From Prochlorococcus sp. MIT 1314 (GTDB lineage: Bacteria > Cyanobacteriota > Cyanobacteriia > PCC-6307 > Cyanobiaceae): a DNA stretch of 64,000 bases. Under the pieces are notes generated by a model. The model was given only the letters and a program-made list of their open reading frames with translations, was not told the DNA's origin and did not search any database. Below, one piece after another: positions 27,336 to 35,703 of this stretch; position 1 is the first letter of the stretch, and each line of letters opens with the position of its first letter. The position numbers and the translations under genes were made by a program. The stretch covers positions 248,001 through 312,000 of the forward strand of contig NZ_CP139300.1 in NCBI RefSeq assembly GCF_034093315.1. Reading direction: 5' to 3'.

Positions 27336-28730
27336 ATGGCTGAAGATTTAAATAATAATAAAGATATTTACTTCCCCTCGTATTTAGGGATGAATGATAA
27401 TTTGATTACTCTTTTAAATAGAGCAACTCAAACTCTTTGTAACTGGTTTGCTAAAGCCGAAAAATATGGTCCTTTACCTTTTGATGAAAATTTTAAGTGT
27501 ACTATGCCCGAGGAAGATGGTAATTCAGTAGATGATTTGTTTTCTGAGATCGACTCCCTTTTGAATAATTCATTTAATCCCGTTCATCCAGGATCACTTG
27601 CTCACCTAGACCCCCCGCCTTTGACTTTTTCTATTTTAGGAGATTTAATTGCTGCTGGTTTAAATAATAATCTGCTTGCCTACGAGTTATCTCCAAGTGT
27701 CACATTGCTTGAGGAATCATTATGCAAATGGTTTGCAAATAAAATTGGGTTTAATGATTTGTCAGGAGGGATAGCAGCTAGTGGAGGAACTTTAAGTAAT
27801 TTGAATGCATTAATAGCCGCTAGACATAATGCAGGATTAGGTTCAGACCCTAATTCAGTCTTACTTGTTAGTGAAGATGCTCATTCTTCCTTTATCAAGT
27901 GCGCAAGAATTATGGGTCTTGATGAAAAAAATCTCATCTGGATTAATACTGATAATAATGGATGTATGGATATACAAAATCTTAGAAAAACGTTAGATAA
28001 ATGTTTAATAGATAATAAAAAAATCTTTGCTATTGTTGCCACCTTAGGAACAACTGTAAGAGGAGCAATTGATCCTATTAAAGATATTAGTGAAATATGC
28101 AAAGAAAGAAGAATATGGTTACATATAGATGGTTCCATTGGAGGGATTTTTGCTATAACTTCTATACCTATAGAGGGTTTAAAATATATTAAACAAGCTA
28201 ATTCCATAACAATTAATCCTCAAAAAATAATAGGTATTACAAAGACTTCCTCCCTGTTAATAGTTTCCAATATGCGTACTTTAGAAAATACTTTTTCTAC
28301 TGGACTTCCGTACATATCATCTAAAGAAAAAACTATAAATAGAGGAGAAATTGGCATACAAGGTTCTAGACCAGCAGAAGTCATAAAACTCTGGCTTGGC
28401 TTAAAATTTTTAGGTCTGAAAGGAATAGAAGATATATTAAAATCATCAATAAAAAGAAAAGAAGTTTTTATAGATAATATTATTAAAAAAAATCAATTTG
28501 AAATATATTCTGGTCCTTTACATATCGTTTCATTTTTACCTAAAGGACTATCGCAAAAAGATTCAGATCTCTGGACTCAAAATAAAATTAATGAACTAAT
28601 GAAAAATAATTTCATGCTTTCTAGACCGAAGTTTAAAGGAAAATATTTTTTAAGAGTCGTCATGGGAAACTACAATACAAATGAATCTCATATCGAAGAA
28701 CTATTGAAATTTTTAAATGCATATCAATGA
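27336..28730 (+). CDS. Group II PLP-dependent amino acid decarboxylase
   Basis: 464 residues with the fold of glutamate/aromatic amino acid/diaminobutyrate decarboxylases. Seen: FNPVHPGSLAHLDPPPL (about 77-93), GGIAASGGTLSNLNAL (PLP phosphate region), WLHIDGSIGG (PLP Asp), and the Schiff-base Lys297 in ITINPQKIIGITKTSS. The residue before the Lys is Gln instead of the usual His, and the Trp after it is Ile. The exact substrate cannot be read; 2,4-diaminobutyrate, glutamate or aspartate are options. The stop overlaps the start of a 45-codon ORF (ATGA). Confidence 0.9.
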   Translation: MAEDLNNNKDIYFPSYLGMNDNLITLLNRATQTLCNWFAKAEKYGPLPFDENFKCTMPEEDGNSVDDLFSEIDSLLNNSFNPVHPGSLAHLDPPPLTFSILGDLIAAGLNNNLLAYELSPSVTLLEESLCKWFANKIGFNDLSGGIAASGGTLSNLNALIAARHNAGLGSDPNSVLLVSEDAHSSFIKCARIMGLDEKNLIWINTDNNGCMDIQNLRKTLDKCLIDNKKIFAIVATLGTTVRGAIDPIKDISEICKERRIWLHIDGSIGGIFAITSIPIEGLKYIKQANSITINPQKIIGITKTSSLLIVSNMRTLENTFSTGLPYISSKEKTINRGEIGIQGSRPAEVIKLWLGLKFLGLKGIEDILKSSIKRKEVFIDNIIKKNQFEIYSGPLHIVSFLPKGLSQKDSDLWTQNKINELMKNNFMLSRPKFKGKYFLRVVMGNYNTNESHIEELLKFLNAYQ

Positions 28731-28864
28731 ATATTGGAAGACCAAAAATTATTGCAATAGTTACAGGGGTTATATCTATAGCCATTTGTATTGCCTATTT
28801 ACTCTTAATAACTATTTTTGATTTCAGAACTTATCTAAATGATCAATTATCAAATATTACTTAG
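28727..28864 (+). CDS. 45-residue single-helix membrane protein, function unknown
   Basis: ATG at 28727 overlaps the decarboxylase stop by 4 bp and opens 45 codons ending in TAG: MNIGRPKIIAIVTGVISIA... and finishing FRTYLNDQLSNIT. A basic start (RPK) precedes one long helix (about 8-31), then a charged tail (FDFRTYLNDQL), so N-in orientation is likely. No family named. The ATGA coupling and amphipathic layout support a real gene. Its last 8 bp overlap the convergent GTPase gene. Confidence 0.65.
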   Translation: MNIGRPKIIAIVTGVISIAICIAYLLLITIFDFRTYLNDQLSNIT

Positions 28865-30356
28865 GAAATGGAGGCAAACTTTTATTTGATTTAAAAAATT
28901 TTCTTATTTCTATTTTTGAAATGGCTTCTTTTAAAAATTTATTTAATATTTCCTCTCTCTTGCTTATTTTGTAGATCTTATCTACAACTTCTTGAATACC
29001 TCCATCGCCCCAATCTTGCCCATTTTTAAAATATTCAATCAAACTGAGTCCTACTATTTTTATTAACCAGCCTGCTGTAATTGATTGTATAGACTTTGAA
29101 ATTATTATCTTAGTCAAACTTGTAGCTAAAGCAGGAGAAATAATAGCAAGTCCTCCTTTTAGTATGCCTAGTTTAGCCAAAGCACTTAGTAAAGATTTCG
29201 ATAAATCTTTAGCATCTTTTTTAGTAAGTTTTATTTCATATATTTTTGATATTTCCATTATCATTTGGACATTCACTGAAGTAGTAGTTAAAAAATCAAC
29301 CGCAGGTAATGGATTAACTAGTATTACTCCTCCTGTTATCCACATGTACTTATTAATTACTTTATTTGACATTAAATATCTTTGTTCTTGTATGAAATTT
29401 TTACTTTTAATACCTAATTTATTTGAGCGAAAAAGGATATTATCAGCCAATAACTCTTCCCCATTATTATCTAGCGTTTCTATTATTTCTCTAAATAAAC
29501 TTCCTACATCTGGAACTAAATTTAAGGTATCTGATTTTATATAAGGTGAGGGTTGTGGTACTGCAATTGTTTGAACAACAGAAATTTTATTTTTTTTAGC
29601 AGAAGTAATAGAAATTATATTTTCTTTAATGAGGTTATTATCATCTCGAGACCTTAAATCACATTTATTAAGTACTATTATTATTTTTTTTCTTATTTTC
29701 AATAATTCTTTAATTAAATAGTTTTCATATTTATTTATATCTTGATCTAACACAAATAGAACTAAATCAGAATTTGATGCTTGTATTATTGTTGATTTTT
29801 CTCTTTCTTCTCCTAACTTTGATGGTTCAAATAATCCTGGAGTATCAATTATATTAATGTTTCTTTTTAAAATAGGAATACGAATTTTATAACTATTAAT
29901 TTGCTTCGTTGTACCTATTTTTGCAGAAGTTCTTCCGACAATATTTTTTAATAGAGATCTTGCTATAGATGTTTTTCCTGAGGAACCTGCTCCAAAAAGA
30001 GTAACTTTATAATCACCCGTTCTTAATTGTGACTCTAGTTTATTTTTTTCATAATTTAACAATTCAACTTTTACTTTATCACTAATTTTTCTATTGATTT
30101 TTTCGATACCTTCTAAACTTATCTTGGCAGCTCCATATGTATTTTTAAAGGAAAGTCGATTATTATTTTTTTCGTATATAACTTTATAAACTATTTTTTT
30201 AAATAATTTTTTATCAACCCTATAAAAGGTATACATAATTATTGTTATAAATAATAGTGAATAAATATTTACTATTCTTATTAAGATAGAAAATAAAATA
30301 TAAAGTAATAAAAAAAATATAAAATATTTTAAATATTTTAATTTTAAATAATTCAT
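28857..30356 (-). CDS. Membrane GTPase with DUF697-like C-terminal domain
   Basis: 499 residues. Two N-terminal membrane helices (about 10-27 and 31-44) precede a linker and a small GTPase domain: G1 GAGSSGKTS (122-130), G3 DTPG (171-174), G4 NKCD (230-233). The C-terminal half has further hydrophobic helices (about 337-350, 390-440), as in YcjF/DUF697 proteins. The role of these cyanobacterial GTPases is not known; membrane or stress functions have been suggested for relatives. It follows lspA by 1 bp in a minus-strand operon. Confidence 0.85.
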   Translation of the reverse strand: MNYLKLKYLKYFIFFLLLYILFSILIRIVNIYSLLFITIIMYTFYRVDKKLFKKIVYKVIYEKNNNRLSFKNTYGAAKISLEGIEKINRKISDKVKVELLNYEKNKLESQLRTGDYKVTLFGAGSSGKTSIARSLLKNIVGRTSAKIGTTKQINSYKIRIPILKRNINIIDTPGLFEPSKLGEEREKSTIIQASNSDLVLFVLDQDINKYENYLIKELLKIRKKIIIVLNKCDLRSRDDNNLIKENIISITSAKKNKISVVQTIAVPQPSPYIKSDTLNLVPDVGSLFREIIETLDNNGEELLADNILFRSNKLGIKSKNFIQEQRYLMSNKVINKYMWITGGVILVNPLPAVDFLTTTSVNVQMIMEISKIYEIKLTKKDAKDLSKSLLSALAKLGILKGGLAIISPALATSLTKIIISKSIQSITAGWLIKIVGLSLIEYFKNGQDWGDGGIQEVVDKIYKISKREEILNKFLKEAISKIEIRKFFKSNKSLPPFPK

Positions 30357-30357
30357 A

Positions 30358-30816
30358 TTACCTATTATTTTTAAAAGTGCTATATAAAATAACTATAAAA
30401 CCAATATTGATAGATATATCAGCAATATTAAATACTGGGAAATCTATTATGTTTAAATTTATAAAATCAATTACAAAACCCTTCAATATTCTATCTAAAC
30501 CATTACCAACAGTACCTCCAAGAATAAGGCTGTAAGAGTAAAGATCTAAAGAATTTAAATTGTTTTTTATTAATATTAAATAAATAAGTATTATTGAAAA
30601 AATAATACTTATCATAGATAAAAATATTCTATTCCCACTGAATATATTAAATGCTGCTCCATAATTTTTTACAAAGTCTAATTTAAATAAAAATAAATCC
30701 TTATTTACAAATATTTTGTAGTTAAAAAACATTAAATATTTCGTAAATTGATCTATAAGAATTATAAAAATACTGAGAGAGAAAAAGTATAATTTTGGTT
30801 GAAGTTTATTAATCAT
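30358..30816 (-). CDS. lspA: Lipoprotein signal peptidase (signal peptidase II)
   Basis: Cleaves the signal peptide of diacylglyceryl-prolipoproteins in the plasma membrane. 152 residues, four membrane helices. Family motifs: ILIDQFTKYLMF (about 19-30), FVKNYGAAFNIFSG (about 48-61), GGTVGNGLDRILKGFVIDFINL with one catalytic Asp (VIDF), and FPVFNIADISINIG with the second (NIAD). The start ATG shares one base with the bioY stop codon and the stop lies 1 bp from the GTPase start. Confidence 0.95.
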   Translation of the reverse strand: MINKLQPKLYFFSLSIFIILIDQFTKYLMFFNYKIFVNKDLFLFKLDFVKNYGAAFNIFSGNRIFLSMISIIFSIILIYLILIKNNLNSLDLYSYSLILGGTVGNGLDRILKGFVIDFINLNIIDFPVFNIADISINIGFIVILYSTFKNNR

Positions 30817-31385
30817 TATTTGTTATATTTTAAATAACTTATAGGCTTTATAAGTAATATTAGTGGAATAAGCATTAATAAGTGATATCCAATTTTACCT
30901 ATAGTGTATTTACCTAGATTGTATAAAAATATATTAAATTGACTGTATAATAGTAGATTAATAAGGTTATAAAATATTCCAGTTAAATGCATAACACTTA
31001 TAGCTATAATTCCATTTATTAAAAAGTTTCCAATATTTATTTTATTCCTTTTGTTTAAATTATCAATTATTTTTATTAATGGATATGTTCCTAATAAATA
31101 ACCAAAATTTGGAGTAAGCAAATACCCTATTGAACCTCCTTGATGAAATACTGGAGATATAAATAAACCTAAAATTATATAAATGGTAAATGCTCTAAAA
31201 ACTACTTTCCTATCAAATATAAGTGTTAATAAAATTATAGTTGGAATTTGCCAGGTGATTGGCATATCTAAGGTTTTATTTGATTCATTAAAAAATGGCA
31301 CTTTAATATAAACAGGAAGCATTGTAGATATTATTAATGATTGAAGACTAATCAATATCTCAATTAATTTATAAAAATTGAGCAT
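30816..31385 (-). CDS. bioY: Biotin transporter substrate-binding subunit BioY
   Basis: BioY is the membrane S-component of the biotin ECF transporter and can work alone in some bacteria. 189 residues, about six membrane helices. Family blocks: DMPITWQIPTIILLTLIFDRK (about 40-60) and GGSIGYLLTPNFGYLLGTYPL (about 82-102), matching the BioY pattern. No ECF ATPase or T-component is adjacent. It overlaps lspA by one base and lies 15 bp after the MacB-like permease. Confidence 0.88.
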   Translation of the reverse strand: MLNFYKLIEILISLQSLIISTMLPVYIKVPFFNESNKTLDMPITWQIPTIILLTLIFDRKVVFRAFTIYIILGLFISPVFHQGGSIGYLLTPNFGYLLGTYPLIKIIDNLNKRNKINIGNFLINGIIAISVMHLTGIFYNLINLLLYSQFNIFLYNLGKYTIGKIGYHLLMLIPLILLIKPISYLKYNK

Positions 31386-31400
31386 GATTATAAATTCTTT

Positions 31401-32633
31401 TTACAAGCTTCTTAATGCAACAATTGGATCTAATTTGGAAGCTCTTTTTGCGGGTAAAACACCAAAGATTAAACCGATTGATCCCGAAATGATCATTGTG
31501 GATAAAGTTGTTGTTATTCCTACTGATGCAGGAAGTGGTGTTATTAGAGACAAAAGATAAACACCAGATAATCCGGTTGTTGTTCCTATTAATCCACCAA
31601 TTGTAGATAAAATCAATGCCTCAATTAAAAATTGAATTAATATATCCGACTGTTTTGCTCCTATTGCTTTTCTAAGCCCTATTTCTTCAGTTCTTTCACT
31701 TACAGAAACGAGCATAATATTCATGATTCCTATACCTCCAACTACTAAAGATACTGCTCCAATACCTGCCAATAGAAATGTAAGCCCACTTGTTATGTTA
31801 GTTACTATGTTTAATGCATCTTCTTGTGATCTAACTGCAAAGTCATCATCTCTTATTATTTTATGTCTTTGCCTTAATAAATTAGTTATTTGAAATTTTG
31901 CAGCACTTGTTGCATTTTTATTTTTTGCTTCCACACTAATGAAGCTTAAACTTACTCCATATGTTGGATCCTTTCCCGTAATCCTATTAACCATTGTGGT
32001 CAATGGAATATAAGCATTTTTGTCTTGATTACTTCCAAAAACCGCTCCTTTTGGTTTTAATATTCCGATTATTTCATATGTATGATCTTTAATTCTGATT
32101 TTTTCCCCAAGTGAAGAAGATTTATCTTCGAACAATTCGTCTTTAAGATCAGGACCTATTACTACATAACTTCGAGCACTGTTAACATCAATTTTTGATA
32201 TAAATCTACCCTTATCAATTTCAAAACTTCTAACATCAAGAAACTCAGGAGTAACTCCTGCAATTGATATATTTAAGCTCTTAGAATTTGATTGAACTAT
32301 TTCGTTCGCAGAGATTTGTGGAGCAACTTTTTTAACCGTTGGCACTTGATTACTTATTGCAGTTGCATCTTCTAAAACTAAGTTTTTAGGAAATGAAATA
32401 CCTCTTCTTCTGGTGTCATTATTTCCAGGAACAATAAATAAAACATTTGCACCTAAATTACTTAATTGGTTTTTAGCTAATGTTTGAGCTCCTCTCCCAA
32501 GCCCAACTAGTGTAATTACAGATGCATTTCCTATGATTATCCCAAGCATGGTTAAAGAACTTCTTAGTTTGTTTGAGACTAATGTTTTAGTCGCCATGCC
32601 TAAGGCTTCCTTTATTGAGATATTTCTAGACAT
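31401..32633 (-). CDS. MacB/FtsX-type ABC transporter permease
   Basis: 410 residues. The N-terminal ALGMATKTLVSNKLRSSLTMLGIIIGNASVI is the hallmark start of MacB-like permeases (amphipathic helix plus TM1, about 10-40). A large extracytoplasmic MacB_PCD domain spans about 60-270. The FtsX core has three TMs, with GIGAVSLVVGGIGIMNIMLVSVSERTEEIGLRKAIGA (about 289-325). The cognate ATPase is not adjacent, so the substrate (efflux or lipoprotein/glycolipid export) is open. Its first codons overlap the end of pyk by 8 bp. Confidence 0.92.
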   Translation of the reverse strand: MSRNISIKEALGMATKTLVSNKLRSSLTMLGIIIGNASVITLVGLGRGAQTLAKNQLSNLGANVLFIVPGNNDTRRRGISFPKNLVLEDATAISNQVPTVKKVAPQISANEIVQSNSKSLNISIAGVTPEFLDVRSFEIDKGRFISKIDVNSARSYVVIGPDLKDELFEDKSSSLGEKIRIKDHTYEIIGILKPKGAVFGSNQDKNAYIPLTTMVNRITGKDPTYGVSLSFISVEAKNKNATSAAKFQITNLLRQRHKIIRDDDFAVRSQEDALNIVTNITSGLTFLLAGIGAVSLVVGGIGIMNIMLVSVSERTEEIGLRKAIGAKQSDILIQFLIEALILSTIGGLIGTTTGLSGVYLLSLITPLPASVGITTTLSTMIISGSIGLIFGVLPAKRASKLDPIVALRSL

Positions 32634-34419
32634 ATTTATATTTATCTACTGCTTCCTCATCATCTTCTATTTGTCCCATATAAATAACTCCTTCATTAAG
32701 CTGCAATGTTATTAGGTCACCATTATTAATTTGATTATCATCTATATTTTCTAAACTACAAATGGTAGAAATTTTTTTATTATTTTTATTAAATAAAGCA
32801 TAGACATCATCTACTTTTTGATTAGTAACAATACCGCCAATATTTTTGCTTAGAGGAATATTGTCCATTAACTCTTCTGGAACAAATAATATTTCGCCTG
32901 GACAAATTAAGGACATATCTAAATTATTTTTAATTATTCTTGCTTTTCCTGTAACTCCAGTCTCACCTATAGAAATCCCTCTTGAAACAATCTTTCTTAC
33001 TAATCCGACTTTTATTAAATCTGTAGAGCCGCTTATACCAGTTAGTGTGCCTGCAGTTTGAACAACTAAATCTCCTTGATTCAAAATACCCATTTCCTGA
33101 GCAATTTGCATAGCTATACTAAATGTTTTTGCTGTTCTTTCATCATTTTTTACTACTAATGGTGTAACTCCCCAAACCAGTTGTAGTCTTCTCGCTACAC
33201 TCCTCTCTGTAGTAGTCGCCAAAATAGGAGTTGGCGGTCTAAATTTACTTACGTTTCTAGCTGTAGAACCAGATTTCGTTAAAGGAATTATGGCTCCAGC
33301 ATCAAGTTGTCTGGCAATATTACTTACTGCAGCACTAATAGCATTTGGTATCGTACTAGGTAAGTGACTTTCTATAGCTTTAAGCGGATAATCCCTCTCA
33401 ATTCTTCTTGCTATTGTTGCCATCGTTTGTACTGCCTCTACAGGATAATCCCCAACTGCCGTCTCATTTGAAAGCATTACTGCATCAGTTCCATCAAGTA
33501 TTGCATTGGCAACATCGCTTACTTCCGCCCTAGTTGGTCTTGGATTAGAAGCCATGGAATCAAGCATTTGAGTTGCGGTAATTATTGGTATACCTAATGA
33601 ATTAGCTTTTCTGATTAACTCTTTTTGTAAAAGTGGAACTTCTTCAGCGGGCATTTCTACTCCTAAATCCCCTCTGGCAACCATAACACCATCACATAAT
33701 GGTAATACTGTATCAATCTGATCTATTGCTTCAAATTTCTCAATTTTTGCAACTACTGGTGTTGAATGCCCTTTTTTATTTATCAAATCTTTTATTTCGT
33801 TAATATCGGATGGATTTCTTACGAAACTTAGTGCAATCCAGTCAACACCTTCAGATAATCCGAATTCTAAATCCTCTTTGTCCTTTTCTGTTAATGCTTT
33901 AACAGATAATTGCACATCTGGGAAATTAACACCTTTATTATTTGATAGAACCCCACCTACAGTAACCAAACACTCTAAAAGATCAGCTTTGATATCAACT
34001 TTTTCAACAATCATTTCAATTTTACCATCATCTAATAGTATTCTTTTTCCTTCACTAACTTCTTGAGAAAGTTTATCGTAGGTAACATTCGCTATGGTTT
34101 TTGTACATTCAACTTCATTAGAAGTAAGTGTAAATTTATCCCCTTTTTTTACTTTGACTGGGCCATCTTTGAACCGTCCCAATCTAATTTTAGGTCCTTG
34201 TAGATCTTGAAGTATTCCAATATCAATATCTAATTTTTTTGATACCTCCCTAATAGTTTTAATTCTCTCTGCATGATCTTTATGATCTCCATGTGAGAAA
34301 TTTAATCTGAATGTTGTTACTCCAGCCTTAATTAAATCTGTAATTATCTCTTCAGACTGAGTTGCAGGTCCAATAGTGGCTACTATTTTTGTTCTTCTTT
34401 TTAAATCAATATTCGACAT
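32626..34419 (-). CDS. pyk: Pyruvate kinase with C-terminal phosphohistidine-like domain
   Basis: Last step of glycolysis (PEP + ADP to pyruvate + ATP). 597 residues, longer than the 470 core. The barrel starts with RRTKIVATIGPATQSEEII (about 8-26), the metal and PEP motif is VDWIALSFVRNPSDI, and the family signature is PVVAKIEKFEAI (about 221-232) with catalytic Lys. GDLGVEMPAEEVPLLQKELI follows. The extra about 110 residues at the C-terminus (GEILFVPEELMDNIPLSKNIGGIVT) form a PEP-utilizers mobile-like domain, common in cyanobacterial and Bacillus pyruvate kinases. 3' end overlaps the permease gene by 8 bp. Confidence 0.96.
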   Translation of the reverse strand: MSNIDLKRRTKIVATIGPATQSEEIITDLIKAGVTTFRLNFSHGDHKDHAERIKTIREVSKKLDIDIGILQDLQGPKIRLGRFKDGPVKVKKGDKFTLTSNEVECTKTIANVTYDKLSQEVSEGKRILLDDGKIEMIVEKVDIKADLLECLVTVGGVLSNNKGVNFPDVQLSVKALTEKDKEDLEFGLSEGVDWIALSFVRNPSDINEIKDLINKKGHSTPVVAKIEKFEAIDQIDTVLPLCDGVMVARGDLGVEMPAEEVPLLQKELIRKANSLGIPIITATQMLDSMASNPRPTRAEVSDVANAILDGTDAVMLSNETAVGDYPVEAVQTMATIARRIERDYPLKAIESHLPSTIPNAISAAVSNIARQLDAGAIIPLTKSGSTARNVSKFRPPTPILATTTERSVARRLQLVWGVTPLVVKNDERTAKTFSIAMQIAQEMGILNQGDLVVQTAGTLTGISGSTDLIKVGLVRKIVSRGISIGETGVTGKARIIKNNLDMSLICPGEILFVPEELMDNIPLSKNIGGIVTNQKVDDVYALFNKNNKKISTICSLENIDDNQINNGDLITLQLNEGVIYMGQIEDDEEAVDKYKYV

Positions 34420-34480
34420 ATATAAATAATATTGCTAGATATAAATAAATTTACCATACCCAAAGTTAGTTGTTTAAGTC

Positions 34481-34810
34481 ATGGATTTTAAAACTTATCA
34501 GAAAAAAGCAAGAGAAACAGCACAATATCCAAATTTAGGTTCAAATAATATTTATCCAACTCTTGGTTTAGTTGGAGAAGCAGGTGAGGTTGCAGAAAAA
34601 GTTAAAAAAGTAATTAGAGATAAAAATGGAATATTTGATGATGAATCAAAAATTGCTATAAAAAAAGAGTTAGGAGATGTTTTATGGTATATATCAAATC
34701 TTTGTACAGAATTAAATTTCAATTTGGATGATGTTGCATTGCAAAATCTAGAAAAATTAAGATCAAGAGCTGCTAAAGGTATGATAAAAGGGTCTGGTGA
34801 CGATAGATAA
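34481..34810 (+). CDS. MazG-like nucleotide pyrophosphohydrolase
   Basis: 109 residues, all-alpha NTP pyrophosphohydrolase fold. The metal-binding pattern is clear: GLVGEAGEVAEKVKKVIRD (about 28-46) supplies the first Glu cluster and IKKELGDVLWYISNLCTEL (about 64-82) the E..D pair. Such small MazG relatives hydrolyse non-canonical or dNTP substrates, but the preferred nucleotide cannot be read. It is a single gene, divergent from pyk across 61 bp and 2 bp from the convergent YggT gene. Confidence 0.87.
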   Translation: MDFKTYQKKARETAQYPNLGSNNIYPTLGLVGEAGEVAEKVKKVIRDKNGIFDDESKIAIKKELGDVLWYISNLCTELNFNLDDVALQNLEKLRSRAAKGMIKGSGDDR

Positions 34811-34812
34811 AT

Positions 34813-35094
34813 TTAGCTATAACCTAAGCTTGCATACTGGAGATTTGTAATTAAGCTTTGAATAACATTTAAAATTAGAAAAGCTAATAAAGATGAAATA
34901 TCAAATCCGCCTATTGGAGGAATAATACCCCTAAAAATGTTTAAATAAGGATCTGTTATAGATGTTAAAGCAGATAAAATTCCGTTACTCCAATCGATAC
35001 CTGGAAACCATGTAAGTAAAATTCTTATAATCAATATGAATGAATAAATCGATAATGTTTGACCCAGAACTGCTAAAATCTCAAATAACATCAT
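34813..35094 (-). CDS. YggT family (Ycf19-like) membrane protein
   Basis: 93 residues, two membrane helices (about 7-27 and 67-85). The YggT motif RILLTWFPGIDWSNGILSALTSITDPYLNIFRGIIPPIGG (about 23-63) is well kept: a helix, short amphipathic segment and DPYLxxFR-x-IPP. In cyanobacteria and plastids, relatives affect nucleoid or membrane organisation and cell division. It is the last gene of the ilvA-scpB run, 36 bp after scpB. Confidence 0.9.
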   Translation of the reverse strand: MMLFEILAVLGQTLSIYSFILIIRILLTWFPGIDWSNGILSALTSITDPYLNIFRGIIPPIGGFDISSLLAFLILNVIQSLITNLQYASLGYS

Positions 35095-35130
35095 TAATAT
35101 TGTAATTTACATTATTTTAGCATTTACATA

Positions 35131-35592
35131 TTATTGCTGCTTATTTTTACGGGTACCTATTCTTGAGAGATATTCATTACTCACAGCAAAAGTTTGAAAA
35201 AACTTTTCTGATAATGATAACCAATATGATCTACCATCTTTTTGCTTCCGTTTCACAATAAACTTCTTTTCTAATAATTCTTTAATATGGTCATAAGCTC
35301 CTGAACCTCGAAGAAGTATAAGATCCGATTGCAAGATCTTCTTTTTTATTGCAATAGTTGCCAATGTTCTTAATTCTGATGTTTTTAACTCAGAAGGAAG
35401 TAAGAAATCAACAAAATCATTAAGACTAGATTTAAGCTCGAGACAAAAACTATTATTTACTTCATTTAGTACAATTGCTGAATTTGGATTAGAATATTTA
35501 CTTTTTAGATCTTTAATTGCATCATTTATTGAGTTGATATCAGAATTAGTAATTTCTGAGAGATCTTTTTTTGTTATCGGTCTGCCTTTCAA
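35131..35592 (-). CDS. scpB: Segregation and condensation protein B; true N-terminus uncertain
   Basis: ScpB is the winged-helix kleisin partner of SMC-ScpA in chromosome organisation. From TTG at 35592 the product has 153 residues, with KGRPITKKDLSEI, NNSFCLELKS, FLLPSELKTSELRTLATIAIKKKILQSDLILLRGSGAYDHIKELLEKKFI matching the tandem winged helices. However, the same frame stays open upstream to TAA at 35700 and encodes VTRIEAVLYL just before KGRPI, which is the conserved first helix of ScpB. No ATG, GTG or TTG exists in that extension; ATT at 35682 is one possible unusual start. See findings. Confidence 0.88.
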   Translation of the reverse strand: MKGRPITKKDLSEITNSDINSINDAIKDLKSKYSNPNSAIVLNEVNNSFCLELKSSLNDFVDFLLPSELKTSELRTLATIAIKKKILQSDLILLRGSGAYDHIKELLEKKFIVKRKQKDGRSYWLSLSEKFFQTFAVSNEYLSRIGTRKNKQQ

Positions 35593-35703
35593 ATAAAGTA
35601 CCGCCTCAATTCTTGTGACTAAATCTATATCAGATAGTTGATTATTAATTAGATCAGATTGGTTGATTTTTAATACCGAAATCTTACCTAATTTACCTTA
35701 TTT

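Noticed and set aside
27881-28207. 108-codon frame antisense to the PLP decarboxylase
   Set aside because: Opposite the conserved PLP-binding region; no independent support.
29164-29544. 126-codon frame antisense to the DUF697-type GTPase
   Set aside because: Opposite a coherent GTPase frame; composition is chance-like.
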